From DATDAW01 sp036524675 (GTDB taxonomy: Bacteria; Verrucomicrobiota; Verrucomicrobiia; Chthoniobacterales; DASVRZ01): a stretch of 22,702 bases of DNA. Under the pieces are notes generated by a model. That model saw nothing but the letters and a program-made list of their open reading frames with translations, did not search any database and was not told where the DNA came from. Where the stretch lies: contig DATDBU010000109.1 of NCBI GenBank assembly GCA_036524675.1, positions 1-22,702 on the forward strand. Reading direction: 5' to 3'. The first letter of the stretch is position 1; the number at the start of each line of letters is the position of its first letter. Both the position numbers and the translations under genes were made by a program. Below are positions 14,652-22,436 of this stretch, in pieces.

Positions 14652-15308
14652 TCACGGGGCAAATACATGCTTGACGGTCCACCCGGTGCCAACTATCCGC
14701 CCGTTGTTGTCGGCCCACTTGAAGCTGCCGTCGCCCCGCCCATCGTGGCGATACCACACGAGTTCGTCGTTGTCGTTGATGGCGTAAATCACGCCGTTGC
14801 CGCCGGAAAACACATGTTTGACGTTCCATCCGTGGCCGACCTTCCGCCCGGCATTGTCGGCCCACTTGAAGCTGCCGTCGCCCCGCCCATCGTGGCGATA
14901 CCATATTAGTTCGTTGTTGTCGTTGATGGTATATATCACGCCGTTATCGCCCGCAAAGACATGCTTCACATTCCATCCGTGGCCAACGATCCGCCCGTGG
15001 TTGTCGGCCCACTTCATACTGCCATCATTCCATCCCTCATTGCGGTTCCAAAGCAATTCTCCGTTGCTATCGATGGAATAAATCACCCCCGTGGTAATCT
15101 TCACTTTTCCGATCGCTTTAACCGGCGGTGGAGCGGGAATCGGCCTGCCGATCGTCGTACTCGAGGGCACCGGCTTCGGCTTGGACTTTCCCTCAAGTAA
15201 AGGGACTGCGGAACTTCCGGTCTCCTCTTGTGCCGAAGCGGAAAAGTTCGTGACGGCAAATACCAAGACGACCAAGAGTAGGCGATAACGGAGAAGCGAT
15301 TGGATCAT
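14652..15308 (-). CDS. Secreted tachylectin-like repeat protein
   Basis: 218 residues from the ATG at 15308. The signal peptide LLLVVLVFAVTNFSASAQ is followed by a Pro-rich linker (about 41-70). Then come three beta-propeller-type repeats at 74-122, 123-171 and 172-218. Each runs 'GVIYxIxxNxELxWxRxxGxxDGS', 'KWADNxGRxVGxGWxVKHVF', the pattern of tachylectin-2-like repeats, which bind N-acetyl sugars in horseshoe crab tachylectin-2. A full propeller has five blades, so three blades would need oligomerisation or a shortened fold. The upstream frame to 15386 was rejected because it precedes the signal peptide. It follows a GH13 enzyme on the same strand after 74 bases and could be cotranscribed. 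Binding to glycans is inferred. Confidence 0.85.
   Translation of the reverse strand: MIQSLLRYRLLLVVLVFAVTNFSASAQEETGSSAVPLLEGKSKPKPVPSSTTIGRPIPAPPPVKAIGKVKITTGVIYSIDSNGELLWNRNEGWNDGSMKWADNHGRIVGHGWNVKHVFAGDNGVIYTINDNNELIWYRHDGRGDGSFKWADNAGRKVGHGWNVKHVFSGGNGVIYAINDNDELVWYRHDGRGDGSFKWADNNGRIVGTGWTVKHVFAP
14655..15089 (-). repeat. Three tandem 147-bp DNA repeats within the tachylectin-like gene
   Basis: The three blades repeat at DNA level with a 147-base period: for example, the segment starting gaagctgccgtcgccccgcc at 14721 recurs at 14868. Repeats 2 and 3 (14655-14942) are nearly identical in DNA, and repeat 1 is more diverged, which points to recent unequal duplication of a blade. Confidence 0.85.
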
Positions 15309-15382
15309 AAGTGCGGTTCGCAGGAGTTGTGGATTGACTTGATACTCTGTCTGCGGATTTCCAAGAAGTGACCGGAATGGTT

Positions 15383-17305
15383 TCATCGTGCGAAGACAAG
15401 GATCGAGTTAGCCGGCAGGACAAACGCTGCCGAGTGCTGGAAGCCGTGCATTGCGGGCCCGCCGGCTGAGACACCGCTGCCGTTGCCGACGACATTGGGA
15501 TTCACCCAGTTCTCGTACACATCGCTGTTGAAGATCTCGCGCCATGAGCCGCCGCCGGGCACGCCGATGCGGTAGCCGAAGCGGTTGAAGGTTGAGAGGT
15601 GCACGATGACCAACACGTCGCGCCCTTCTCCCTCGACCCAGCGATGAAACGCCAGCACGCGGTTTTGATCATGGGTGTGCACCACGCGGAACCCTTGTCC
15701 GCGCAGTCCTGGGTAGTTCCAGCGCAGCGCGATCAATTCTCTCGTGAATCGCACATGATCGAGCATCTGCTTGTCCCCGGCGTCGAGGCCCGCCCAGTGC
15801 AGCAGCAGGTTCTTGTGAAAATTGAAATCGTCCGACCATTGTTTGTCTTCGAGGAATTCCTGGCCCATGAAGAGCATCGGAATGCCTGGGGCCGTCAGTC
15901 CAATGCCTGTAGCCACTCGTGCGCGACTGCGTCCGAACCACGAGCGTGGATCGTCCGGATGCCCGAGCCGAGCCAGCCGCTGCTCACGGCCCTGATAGAC
16001 GACGTCGTGATTCTCCGGCCCCTGCACGAATTGCCACTGCTGGTGAAAGCCATCCGGCCACATGCTTCGCGCGAGGCCGCCCAGGTTGAGCGGACGCTCG
16101 TCTGGGGCGCTGGCATTGCCGATCACGTCACGGATCGCGATGCGCAATCCGTCGGTTAACGATGTGTCGAACCCAGCGCCCTCTTGTGGCGGCTTTACGA
16201 TGTAGGGGTTCACGTTCCAATACTCCGCCTTATCCAGTGCCCGCGGCTGATGGTGCCGCAGCGTCTGGGTGAGATCCTGGCAAAAGCTCCAGCCGTGCGG
16301 CGCGCCGTCATGGTCGATCACACTCACCTGATCGTAGCGGAAGCCGTCCACATGGTATTCATTGATGAAGAACTTGGCGTTCTCGATGAGGAAGGCGCGC
16401 ACTTCAGGTTTGCCAAAATCAAACACCAAACCGCCCGCGTGCCCACGATCGGTGAAGTAAAGCGAGTTGCGGTTTCCGCCGGCCGTCGATTGGCGATCGA
16501 AGAAATAGATGCTCTCGTCGCCGAAATCGCCGCCCGCGTGGTTGTAAACGACGTCCAGCACCACAGCCAGCCCATGGATGTGGCAGAGATCGATGAGCGC
16601 TTTGAGCTGGTTCATCTCGCCGTGCAGATCTTCGGTCTTGTAAGGCGCCAGACCCTTCGCTGTGAGGAGCGCATTTACGTGCGCGACGTAAGGCGGAAGA
16701 TCCCCATCCTCGACGGCGAAATCCATCTCTGGCGAGAAGTAATCCACGCCGTTGTAGCCGAGACTGAATTCCGTCGGGAACTCCTGGATCGGCATGAGCT
16801 GGATGGCCGTGACGCCAAGGCTTGCGAGGTGCGGAATCTTGCGCGCGACATCGAGAAACGTCCCCGCCCTGGCTGGCAGGTTCGGCGTGAAGAACACGCC
16901 GGCGTGCAATTGATAGATCACGAAATCGGAAAACTGCGGAGTGACGTATCCGACGGGGTGCCACGGGAAGTCTGTCTTGCGAACGACACAATCACTCGGA
17001 AACGGAGTCGCCAGCTCGCGCGCAAACGGATCGCGCTTCGGCCCGGAGCCGCCATCGCCCACAACGAAGAACTTATAGCGATCGCGATCCTGCACTTCCG
17101 GCAGGAAGCCGCGCCAATGGCCCTGGCCGTTGCGGGTCAGCAGATTTTTGTCGTCGGGCGCTGCGCCTTTCACGCACGCATGAACGCGGTGCGCATTCGG
17201 CGCCCAGACACGGAAGGTGGCGCCCCCGTCAGTGAGGGTCGCTCCCATGGGAGTGTTATCGGAGATGTGTAGAAGTGAGGCAGGCATGGCTGTGTTGTAG
17301 TGCAT
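15383..17305 (-). CDS. GH13 alpha-glucan enzyme, branching-enzyme-like
   Basis: 640 residues. An N-terminal CBM48-like beta domain (about 18-110, ATFRVWAPNAHRVHAC) precedes a GH13 barrel and a C-terminal beta domain. The four conserved regions are present: DVVYNHAGG (251-259), GFRYDQV with the nucleophile Asp325, KAEYWNV with the candidate acid/base Glu361, and the stabiliser motif PENHD (430-434). The overall plan fits 1,4-alpha-glucan branching enzymes or trehalose-forming relatives, which cleave and rebuild alpha-glucans; which of these it is cannot be told by eye. There is no signal peptide, so it is cytoplasmic. ATG 17305 follows AGGAA closely; an alternative ATG at 17287 is possible. 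No glycogen operon partners are adjacent, only the secreted tachylectin-like gene downstream. Confidence 0.9.
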   Translation of the reverse strand: MHYNTAMPASLLHISDNTPMGATLTDGGATFRVWAPNAHRVHACVKGAAPDDKNLLTRNGQGHWRGFLPEVQDRDRYKFFVVGDGGSGPKRDPFARELATPFPSDCVVRKTDFPWHPVGYVTPQFSDFVIYQLHAGVFFTPNLPARAGTFLDVARKIPHLASLGVTAIQLMPIQEFPTEFSLGYNGVDYFSPEMDFAVEDGDLPPYVAHVNALLTAKGLAPYKTEDLHGEMNQLKALIDLCHIHGLAVVLDVVYNHAGGDFGDESIYFFDRQSTAGGNRNSLYFTDRGHAGGLVFDFGKPEVRAFLIENAKFFINEYHVDGFRYDQVSVIDHDGAPHGWSFCQDLTQTLRHHQPRALDKAEYWNVNPYIVKPPQEGAGFDTSLTDGLRIAIRDVIGNASAPDERPLNLGGLARSMWPDGFHQQWQFVQGPENHDVVYQGREQRLARLGHPDDPRSWFGRSRARVATGIGLTAPGIPMLFMGQEFLEDKQWSDDFNFHKNLLLHWAGLDAGDKQMLDHVRFTRELIALRWNYPGLRGQGFRVVHTHDQNRVLAFHRWVEGEGRDVLVIVHLSTFNRFGYRIGVPGGGSWREIFNSDVYENWVNPNVVGNGSGVSAGGPAMHGFQHSAAFVLPANSILVFAR

Positions 17306-17402
17306 TGTTCCTGATTGAACCTCTCGACCTGGAGGTTGCGTGCTTCAGCGGGAATCCGCTGCGACGTTAGAACCGGCAAGAGGCATGGTGATTCCCCGTC
17401 GC

Positions 17403-17438
17403 AGGTCAGTGCCACTCCCGGTTGCCGGGCTCCGACCT
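17403..17438. repeat. Dispersed-type inverted repeat (AGGTC...GACCT)
   Basis: The outer arms AGGTC/GACCT and inner arms CCCGG/CCGGG (loop TTG) form a nested hairpin. It resembles the intergenic 'taggtcggagcccgg' palindromes I associate with this kind of genome; the left arm carries an internal interruption. Confidence 0.45.
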
Positions 17439-17578
17439 ACAGCCTGGTTGCTCCGGGCCCATGCTTTCGTGTCCTTTTCCTGATAGATAACTTTTCCTAA
17501 CCATAACTCGCCTTCCTTCCTGGTATTGTTTTCCGCATTTCCTTCCGACGTCGGCCTTAACATCCCACGCGACACGGC

Positions 17579-17615
17579 GTGATTTTCCGCGTCACATTGT
17601 GATTTTTCGCGTCAC
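17579..17615. repeat. Tandem palindromes GTGA-N9-TCAC, copy 1
   Basis: Two 17-base dyads, 17579-17595 and 17599-17615, each GTGA-N9-TCAC with TTTTC/TCGCG-like spacers, are separated by three bases. The same arrangement occurs at 19535-19571. In both places it lies 22-23 bases beyond the stop of the same type of coding end on the minus strand. This could be a regulator-binding site or a mobile 3'-linked repeat. Confidence 0.75.
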
Positions 17616-17638
17616 AACCGGCCGGGTTCTGAAAAAGA

Positions 17639-17703
17639 TCAGAACTTCCAGGCGACCGGGCGATCCGGGTGCGGATTGTAGGAACAGAAATAGCCGGTTT
17701 ATT
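17639..17703 (-). pseudogene. C-terminal tail of a second copy of the winged-helix protein
   Basis: The minus strand reads TGYFCSYNPHPDRPVAWKF and a TGA at 17641-17639. This matches the end of the intact gene at 19594-20838 (TGYFCSYNPHPAHPVAWKF), with differences at two residues. Immediately upstream a TAA interrupts the frame and the sequence becomes transposase-derived. The rest of this copy is gone, apparently replaced by the insertion-sequence fragment. Confidence 0.8.
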
Positions 17704-17735
17704 TCCTAGCTGCCTGTCGGGCTTTGGAAGCTTGC

Positions 17736-18075
17736 GGGAAACTGCTACGGGAGAGAGCGTTGGCACAACGCTTGGTGAACATCGGCCGGGACACACCGCT
17801 TCCCTTTGCTCCCGACATCCGGGATTGGATGCCGAAAAACCATTTGGTGCATTTCATCATCGACGCCGTCGAGGAACTCGATTTGCGAACAGCTCTCGTC
17901 AACGAGCGGGGAAGCGGCAGCGAGCAATATCCGCCCTTGATGTTGCTGGCATTTATTAGTTTACAGCTATGCGACCGGCGTCTTCTCCAGCCGGCAGATT
18001 GAGAGGGCGACCTATGAAAACGTGGCGGCACGGGTATTATGGCTGCGACCGGCTCATCCAGAGCGTGGGCTATAA
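17736..18075 (+). pseudogene. Transposase N-terminal fragment (DUF772/IS1182-like)
   Basis: The frame reads VNIGRDTPLPFAPDIRDWMP, then KNHLVHFIIDAVEELDLRTA and PPLMLLAF. After a one-base shift near 17955 it continues as LVYSYATGVFSSRQIERATY, then ENVAARVL, and degenerates before a TAA at 18073. This is the DUF772 N-terminal domain of IS1182/IS5-type transposases. The catalytic DDE part and terminal repeats are absent. Its 3' edge overlaps the end of the zincin-like gene at 18054, so the insertion probably altered that gene's C-terminus, and its 5' edge abuts the winged-helix-gene tail. Confidence 0.75.
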
Positions 18076-19460
18076 GATTTCGTCTCCCCTTCAAGCACCT
18101 CTTTAGAATAAGGCGTTGCTGCTGGTTGTTGAAAAGTCTGCAATGTCTGCATTTGATTTTCGACAAGAGAAGCAATCGTCGAAAGTGTTTCTCGTCGCAC
18201 CGCGGTTCGTAGATGAACGGAAGAGATCGCTTCGCTGCTGTCATAGGCGGCGACTTGATCAAGAATTCGAACGAGTGGTGAGTGCGGCGGAATAGGACGA
18301 ATGCCCTTTTCTCCCACCAAAATGTATCCACTGCCTCCTCTGGTCGCGCCGCCAAATAGAATTCCACCCAGACTCGGTTCTTCAAAAGCGGGACGATGAA
18401 CCAGTCGAATTTTGGCAAACCGTTCGTTAGCATTGATTTCGACGACCTCGACGCCGGTCGCCCCGGTAAAAATAGAAGCAAGGGAACTCACCGTAACCGT
18501 CGTTCCAAAAACGCTGCCAGCCACAAGGTCCTGGTCGCCGTTGTTGGCTGACATCAGATATGACTGGTTATCGTCAAAACGGTGAATCAGCACGGCAGCC
18601 CTGTCGAGTGCCGCGTCCCATCCCTCTCTAATTCTAAACTCGACAAGAAATTTTCCGAGCCGAGCCGCGAGAAAGCCGGGCAGATCTCGGTGATGTAGCG
18701 GTCGCAATGTAACAACCGTGTCAAACGATTCGTTGCTCGTGCTCCACACGCGGGACTCGTCGAGCCAGCCGCGACCCGCCATATTCGCAGCGTTCAGGCC
18801 GGGACCGAGGCGGAATACCGGCCGAGCCCGCACGTCTAAGTCCGTGAAGTTGGGATGGGGACTCATAAAGCGCGCGGCATTACTCATCACATCCCACGGG
18901 TCCATGTAGTCCGCAGTTGAGCCGTCGGCCCTGGAATGGGCAAGCCCGTAGACATGCCCCATCTCCTGCCCTAGCAGGCTTGGCGACATTGATGACATGC
19001 CGGTCGCGACGGTATCGGCCCCGGTGCCGTCGGTGGGCCACCGCCCGTCGTCACACACTGCGCCCGTGGCGCCACCAAACAGGTCGGTCGGAACGTTCAT
19101 GCAGACGACCACCGAAAAGAACGGTCCGTTTTTGGTAAGGTCAGCGCTGGCTGCCAAGCGCGCCGACGCGATCAGATCACCGCGCGCCTTTCCGATAACC
19201 GCGGCGATTTCTTTCTCCGTCAGGCCGGGCACCAAGCCCGCCAGGTAAGCTGAGCGGTTCATGTCGAGGGTGTACCAGCCGAACACGCGCGACCCACTCA
19301 AATCGAGCTGGCCGTGAGACATATCGCGGAAGAAGTCCACCATGTTCAGCTTGCCCACCCCGGAACTCGTGAATAGATCCTCGTAACGTTGGCGGCCGTA
19401 AGGCTCGGAATCGTCGTCTTTGAATTTGCAACGCAGCACTGCCCAAGGTGTTTGAATCAT
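18054..19460 (-). CDS. Zincin-like protein with Gln in place of the first zinc-binding His
   Basis: 468 residues. Residues 1-120 hold 'DLFTSSGVGKLNMVDFFRDM' followed by SHGQLDLSGSRVFGWY, resembling the N-terminal part of M6-type peptidases. The active-site segment is SLLGQEMGHVYGLAHS (161-176): the zincin pattern HExxHxxGxxH is matched except that His165 is Gln (codon CAG at 18968-18966). Glu166, His169 and His175 are kept, followed by DYMDPWDVMS (184-193), the usual Met-turn region. The C-terminal half is beta-rich. There is no signal peptide. With one zinc ligand lost it may be an inactive or altered peptidase, or belong to a subgroup where Gln is normal. The gene follows the winged-helix gene on the same strand, with tandem palindromes between. 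Its last residues run into a transposase remnant. Confidence 0.8.
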   Translation of the reverse strand: MIQTPWAVLRCKFKDDDSEPYGRQRYEDLFTSSGVGKLNMVDFFRDMSHGQLDLSGSRVFGWYTLDMNRSAYLAGLVPGLTEKEIAAVIGKARGDLIASARLAASADLTKNGPFFSVVVCMNVPTDLFGGATGAVCDDGRWPTDGTGADTVATGMSSMSPSLLGQEMGHVYGLAHSRADGSTADYMDPWDVMSNAARFMSPHPNFTDLDVRARPVFRLGPGLNAANMAGRGWLDESRVWSTSNESFDTVVTLRPLHHRDLPGFLAARLGKFLVEFRIREGWDAALDRAAVLIHRFDDNQSYLMSANNGDQDLVAGSVFGTTVTVSSLASIFTGATGVEVVEINANERFAKIRLVHRPAFEEPSLGGILFGGATRGGSGYILVGEKGIRPIPPHSPLVRILDQVAAYDSSEAISSVHLRTAVRRETLSTIASLVENQMQTLQTFQQPAATPYSKEVLEGETKSYSPRSG

Positions 19461-19534
19461 TATCGTATTCTCTCTGTGTGAAAAGGCGTAACGATCCCAA
19501 GCTCAACGCCCGGAGCGGTCCGCTGCTGTTAGCG

Positions 19535-19571
19535 CGTGAAATTCCGCGTCACGATGTGACTTTTCGAGTCA
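19535..19571. promoter_or_regulatory. Tandem palindromes GTGA-N9-TCAC, copy 2
   Basis: The dyads 19535-19551 and 19555-19571 lie between the winged-helix gene and the zincin-like gene, 75 bases upstream of the latter's ATG. They are the same pair, with the same 3-base spacing, as at 17579-17615. Possible roles are an operator for the zincin-like gene, perhaps bound by the upstream winged-helix protein, or a repeat carried with that gene's 3' end. Confidence 0.65.
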
Positions 19572-19593
19572 CAACGGCCAATCATGCACGGAA

Positions 19594-20838
19594 TCAGAAC
19601 TTCCAGGCTACGGGGTGAGCCGGATGCGGATTGTAGGAGCAGAAGTATCCGGTCTTTATTCTGGCGGCCAAATGATGCCCGAGCGGAGGGATGACCTCGG
19701 CGATTCTGTTGATAGACTCTTTGATCCGCTTGGTGACAGCCGAACGCGCGCGCTCGGCGGCGGACGAAGCGCGACGGTCCCTGCCGCCGAGTCCTACGGC
19801 GGCAGTGAGTTGATGGCAGATGGCGTCCATCTCGCAGCGAGCCGTGGCAGCGCGGTGGGAATCGTTAAACCGCTCCGCCTCCTCCATATCTCTCCGCAAC
19901 TCGTCGACCCGGCGCTTGTACTCCGCCTTGGCCTGTGAATCGAGAATTGGCCCGGCGTCCTGAAGCCCAGTGGTGACTGCAAGTCCGCCGAATTCCCGCA
20001 AACCACAGAGCAACGCCGGCGCTTGAACTTCGACCAGTGTGGCGAGCAATTCGCTCACATGGATCTCCCGCCCAGGATAACGCAGCAGATAGCGAAGGCA
20101 ATCCAGACCGCGCGTGGCTTTGAGGATTGCCGCCTGCCCGTGATAACGAATCGTCCAGTAATCGCCCTGTCGTATGAACAACGACTCTTCGTGTGGCCGG
20201 ACCGCAGGGCAATGGGCAAGGGGTCCACAGACGCTTTCGAGCAGGGCATCCGCGAGCATTCGGGGGTGATCGGGCATTTGGCCAGCCGTACCGTCGGTCG
20301 TGGCAGACATGTCCCGCGTGATGTGAAGCGCCTCCTGATAATGCTCGTTTTGCAGCAGAATCATTGCGCGGGCCGCAGCTTTGATCCGGGTGGTGTCAGG
20401 CCGCCAATGCTCAAACTGCGCGCGATCCTCGTCGTGCTCGGCATGTTGCTTTACGAAATCAAACAGGCGCAGATTCCGCGCGGTATCGCGCTCGGCGCGC
20501 GCCCAATCCTTGACGCGGAAGAAGTAGACGAAGCGATAGTGATAGAGCGTGCCTTCGTGGAACAGTTCAGTGCAGTCCGTTGCAGCGAGTTGGAATACAG
20601 CCTCGGCGCCGGCTCTGATCGCGGCGGCGAAACGCGTCAGTTGAAAATCCAGCGCCGACTCCATCCCGTACGGCTGCTGGCCGTCGGGCCGACCATCGGC
20701 TTCGTAGGTTTCCAGTCCCATCGGTTGCCGAACCACGATGATTTCCCTTCCGTTTGCGCCGGGTGCGACCCGGACATTGTTGTCGGGATCGTATGGCCAA
20801 CTGTTGAGAAACCCACGCAAATCCGGCACCCCGCTCAT
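19594..20838 (-). CDS. Protein with C-terminal winged-helix-like and coiled-coil domain
   Basis: 414 residues from the ATG at 20838, which has GGAGG nine bases upstream; ATG 20847 is in frame but lies directly against that GGAGG. Numbering from 20847: residues 1-210 are of unknown type, partly helical (YHYRFVYFFRVKDWARAERD, then TRIKAAARAMILLQNEHYQE), perhaps TPR-like. Residues 225-275 (FIRQGDYWTIRYHGQAAILK, then GLDCLRYLLRYPGREIHVSE) match the winged-helix-like domain seen at the C-terminus of some large ATPase or cyclase-type regulators. That is followed by the coiled coil EYKRRVDELRRDMEEAERFN, then VGLGGRDRRASSAAERARSA and GYFCSYNPHPAHPVAW, the typical tail. There is no ATPase domain, so it is a stand-alone form. 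It is the first gene of a pair with the zincin-like protein; a truncated second copy of its end lies at 17639-17703. Confidence 0.8.
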   Translation of the reverse strand: MSGVPDLRGFLNSWPYDPDNNVRVAPGANGREIIVVRQPMGLETYEADGRPDGQQPYGMESALDFQLTRFAAAIRAGAEAVFQLAATDCTELFHEGTLYHYRFVYFFRVKDWARAERDTARNLRLFDFVKQHAEHDEDRAQFEHWRPDTTRIKAAARAMILLQNEHYQEALHITRDMSATTDGTAGQMPDHPRMLADALLESVCGPLAHCPAVRPHEESLFIRQGDYWTIRYHGQAAILKATRGLDCLRYLLRYPGREIHVSELLATLVEVQAPALLCGLREFGGLAVTTGLQDAGPILDSQAKAEYKRRVDELRRDMEEAERFNDSHRAATARCEMDAICHQLTAAVGLGGRDRRASSAAERARSAVTKRIKESINRIAEVIPPLGHHLAARIKTGYFCSYNPHPAHPVAWKF

Positions 20839-20847
20839 ATCCTTCAT

Positions 20848-21471
20848 CCTCCACCCGACACTGCACTGGAGGCGGAAATTTGCAATTGCTGATTTGTGCC
20901 AATTCGATGATACCCGCTAGACGGCTGGAAAAGGTGCTTTGCGGGACAGTGACGAGTCGGGTAGCAATGATCGCGCGGCGTGATGGCGGGGATCGCCTCA
21001 ATCCTAGCAAACATTGCCGCAAAGCTAGTCAAGATCGTTCGAGCGCGCACAGGTTCGGTGGGTGGCTGGTTCTGGCAGGTCGATGGTGTCGTTTACCGCG
21101 AGATCAAGGGACCTTCGCCAATCGTGAGCCTTGCCCTCGCCCATCGACTTGGTGATCCCTCGACCCTAGTGCAGCACTTTGTTGCCCATGCGCGTGCACG
21201 GCAGCTATAGTTTGGGAAATGCAGACGAAACCGCCGTTGTTTGAGTAAATCTGCGCCCATCTACGGATCAAACCGGTGCTTCTTTAACGAAGCAAGTTAG
21301 CCTGCCGCAGCCCACAGGGGACCCATTAAAGCCTTCTTAACCGGGATCATTCCATTTGTGAAGCCGAGGCTGCGGAGGCGGCCCCCTCGGCTTGTGTGCG
21401 CCAGAAATAAGCTTCCCGATCGCCCGCAACACTTCCTACATCGCAAACCCTCCGCGGCCCCGGAGCCTCTC
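20848..21471. other. 620-base stretch without a recognised gene
   Basis: It lies between two minus-strand genes and should hold the promoter of the winged-helix gene near 20850-20950. A plus-strand frame 20980-21210 (76 codons, start GTG or ATG 20983) reads GGWFWQVDGVVYREIKGPSP but has no ribosome site or known motif, so I do not call it. No terminator or repeat was obvious. Confidence 0.4.
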
Positions 21472-22353
21472 CTATCCTTTGCGAATGAGATCCAGAAATC
21501 TGGCCACGGCGGGAGTCTGATGACCGCGTTTCCAAGCCAGGGAATACGTGTAGAGCGGCAGCGGCGGATCGAACGGAATCCAGCAAACTCCCGGAGTTGC
21601 CAGAGCCGCGAGCTGAGCTGGAAAAATCGATATTCCGAAACCAGCGGCGATGTAGTTAAGCACCGTGGCCGAGCGATCCGTTTCCTTCACAACGCGCGGT
21701 TCAAAATCCGCCGCGCGGCATAGACTAAACACCCACGGGTTGAACAACGGCGCGTCCTCCCGAGCAGTGAAGTAAAAGCTTTCTCCATGCAATTCCGGCA
21801 ATGCGACCGAGGCGCGGTTTGCCAGCGGGTGAGACATCGGCACCGCGGCAAACAGGGACTCCTGCGCGGCCGTGGCAAATTCAAGATCGGGATCCTCCTG
21901 GGAGGCGATCAAACCGATGAGGCCGGCATCGAGACGTCCGTCCAAAATCGCCGCGCGCTGGGCCGTGGGGTGCATTTCGTGCAGGTGAAGATCGATTCCC
22001 GGCCATTGCGCGTGGGAAGCTTGCAGCACGCGCGGCAAGATCGAATGGCTCAGCGTGCCGATAAAGCCGAGACGCAGTGTGCCGGTTTCGCCACGAGCCC
22101 GGCATTGCGAGATCGTAATCGCATCTTGGGTATCCGAGAGGATTCGCCGGGTCCGTTCCAGGAATACGGAGCCGGGATCGGTGAGGCGAACGCCGTGAGA
22201 GTCGCGTTCGAGGAGGCGAAAACCGAGTTCGTTCTCGAGGTCACGGATCGTCCGGCTAAGCGCGGATTGGGCGACATGAAGCCGGAGCGCGGCTTTGGAA
22301 AAATTCAGTTCCTCGGCGACAGCAACGAAAGACTTCAGGTGACGCAGTTCCAT
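21472..22353 (-). CDS. LysR-family transcriptional regulator
   Basis: 293 residues from the ATG at 22353, exactly at the conserved start MELRHLKSFVAVAEELNFSK. The helix-turn-helix continues AALRLHVAQSALSRTIRDLE, then LGFRLLERDSHGVRLTDPG. The effector domain starts near residue 92 (GTLRLGFIGTLSHSILPRVL) and ends normally. The longer frame to 22395 has no conserved residues. It is divergent from the DJ-1-like gene, with 83 bases between starts that contain a dyad at 22377-22387, so it probably controls that gene. The inducer is unknown. It shares only general fold features with the LysR protein at 13670. Confidence 0.92.
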   Translation of the reverse strand: MELRHLKSFVAVAEELNFSKAALRLHVAQSALSRTIRDLENELGFRLLERDSHGVRLTDPGSVFLERTRRILSDTQDAITISQCRARGETGTLRLGFIGTLSHSILPRVLQASHAQWPGIDLHLHEMHPTAQRAAILDGRLDAGLIGLIASQEDPDLEFATAAQESLFAAVPMSHPLANRASVALPELHGESFYFTAREDAPLFNPWVFSLCRAADFEPRVVKETDRSATVLNYIAAGFGISIFPAQLAALATPGVCWIPFDPPLPLYTYSLAWKRGHQTPAVARFLDLIRKG

Positions 22354-22376
22354 AAATGGCAGGATCGAATTTCGGC

Positions 22377-22387
22377 ATTGCGGCAAT
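22377..22387. promoter_or_regulatory. Candidate LysR-type operator ATTGC-G-GCAAT
   Basis: A perfect 5-base dyad around a single G lies in the 83-base divergent region, 24 bases from the LysR start and 50 from the DJ-1-like start. It is flanked by imperfect TTCG/CGAA symmetry. The assignment is positional. Confidence 0.45.
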
Positions 22388-22436
22388 CGAATCAATCTAT
22401 TTCCGCGATCTTCGTATCCGTGAATGTTTCTCCCGT

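Larger units (their letters stand above)
17306..17638. other. Gene-free stretch with hairpins and palindromes
   Basis: No coding frame is convincing. It holds the GH13 upstream region, a stem AACCTC/GAGGTT near 17317-17336, the inverted repeat at 17403-17438, and the tandem palindromes at 17579-17615. Confidence 0.5.

Noticed and set aside
16184..17272. 362-codon plus-strand open frame
   Set aside because: It is antisense to the GH13 gene, whose four conserved regions are in order.
17345..17575. Minus-strand 76-codon frame between the GH13 gene and the palindromes
   Set aside because: It overlaps an inverted repeat, shows no domain, and its sequence is explained by repeat material.
20980..21210. 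76-codon plus-strand open frame (GGWFWQVDGVVYREIKG)
   Set aside because: It has no ribosome site, no recognised domain and mixed codon usage. It could be a small gene but cannot be supported from sequence alone.
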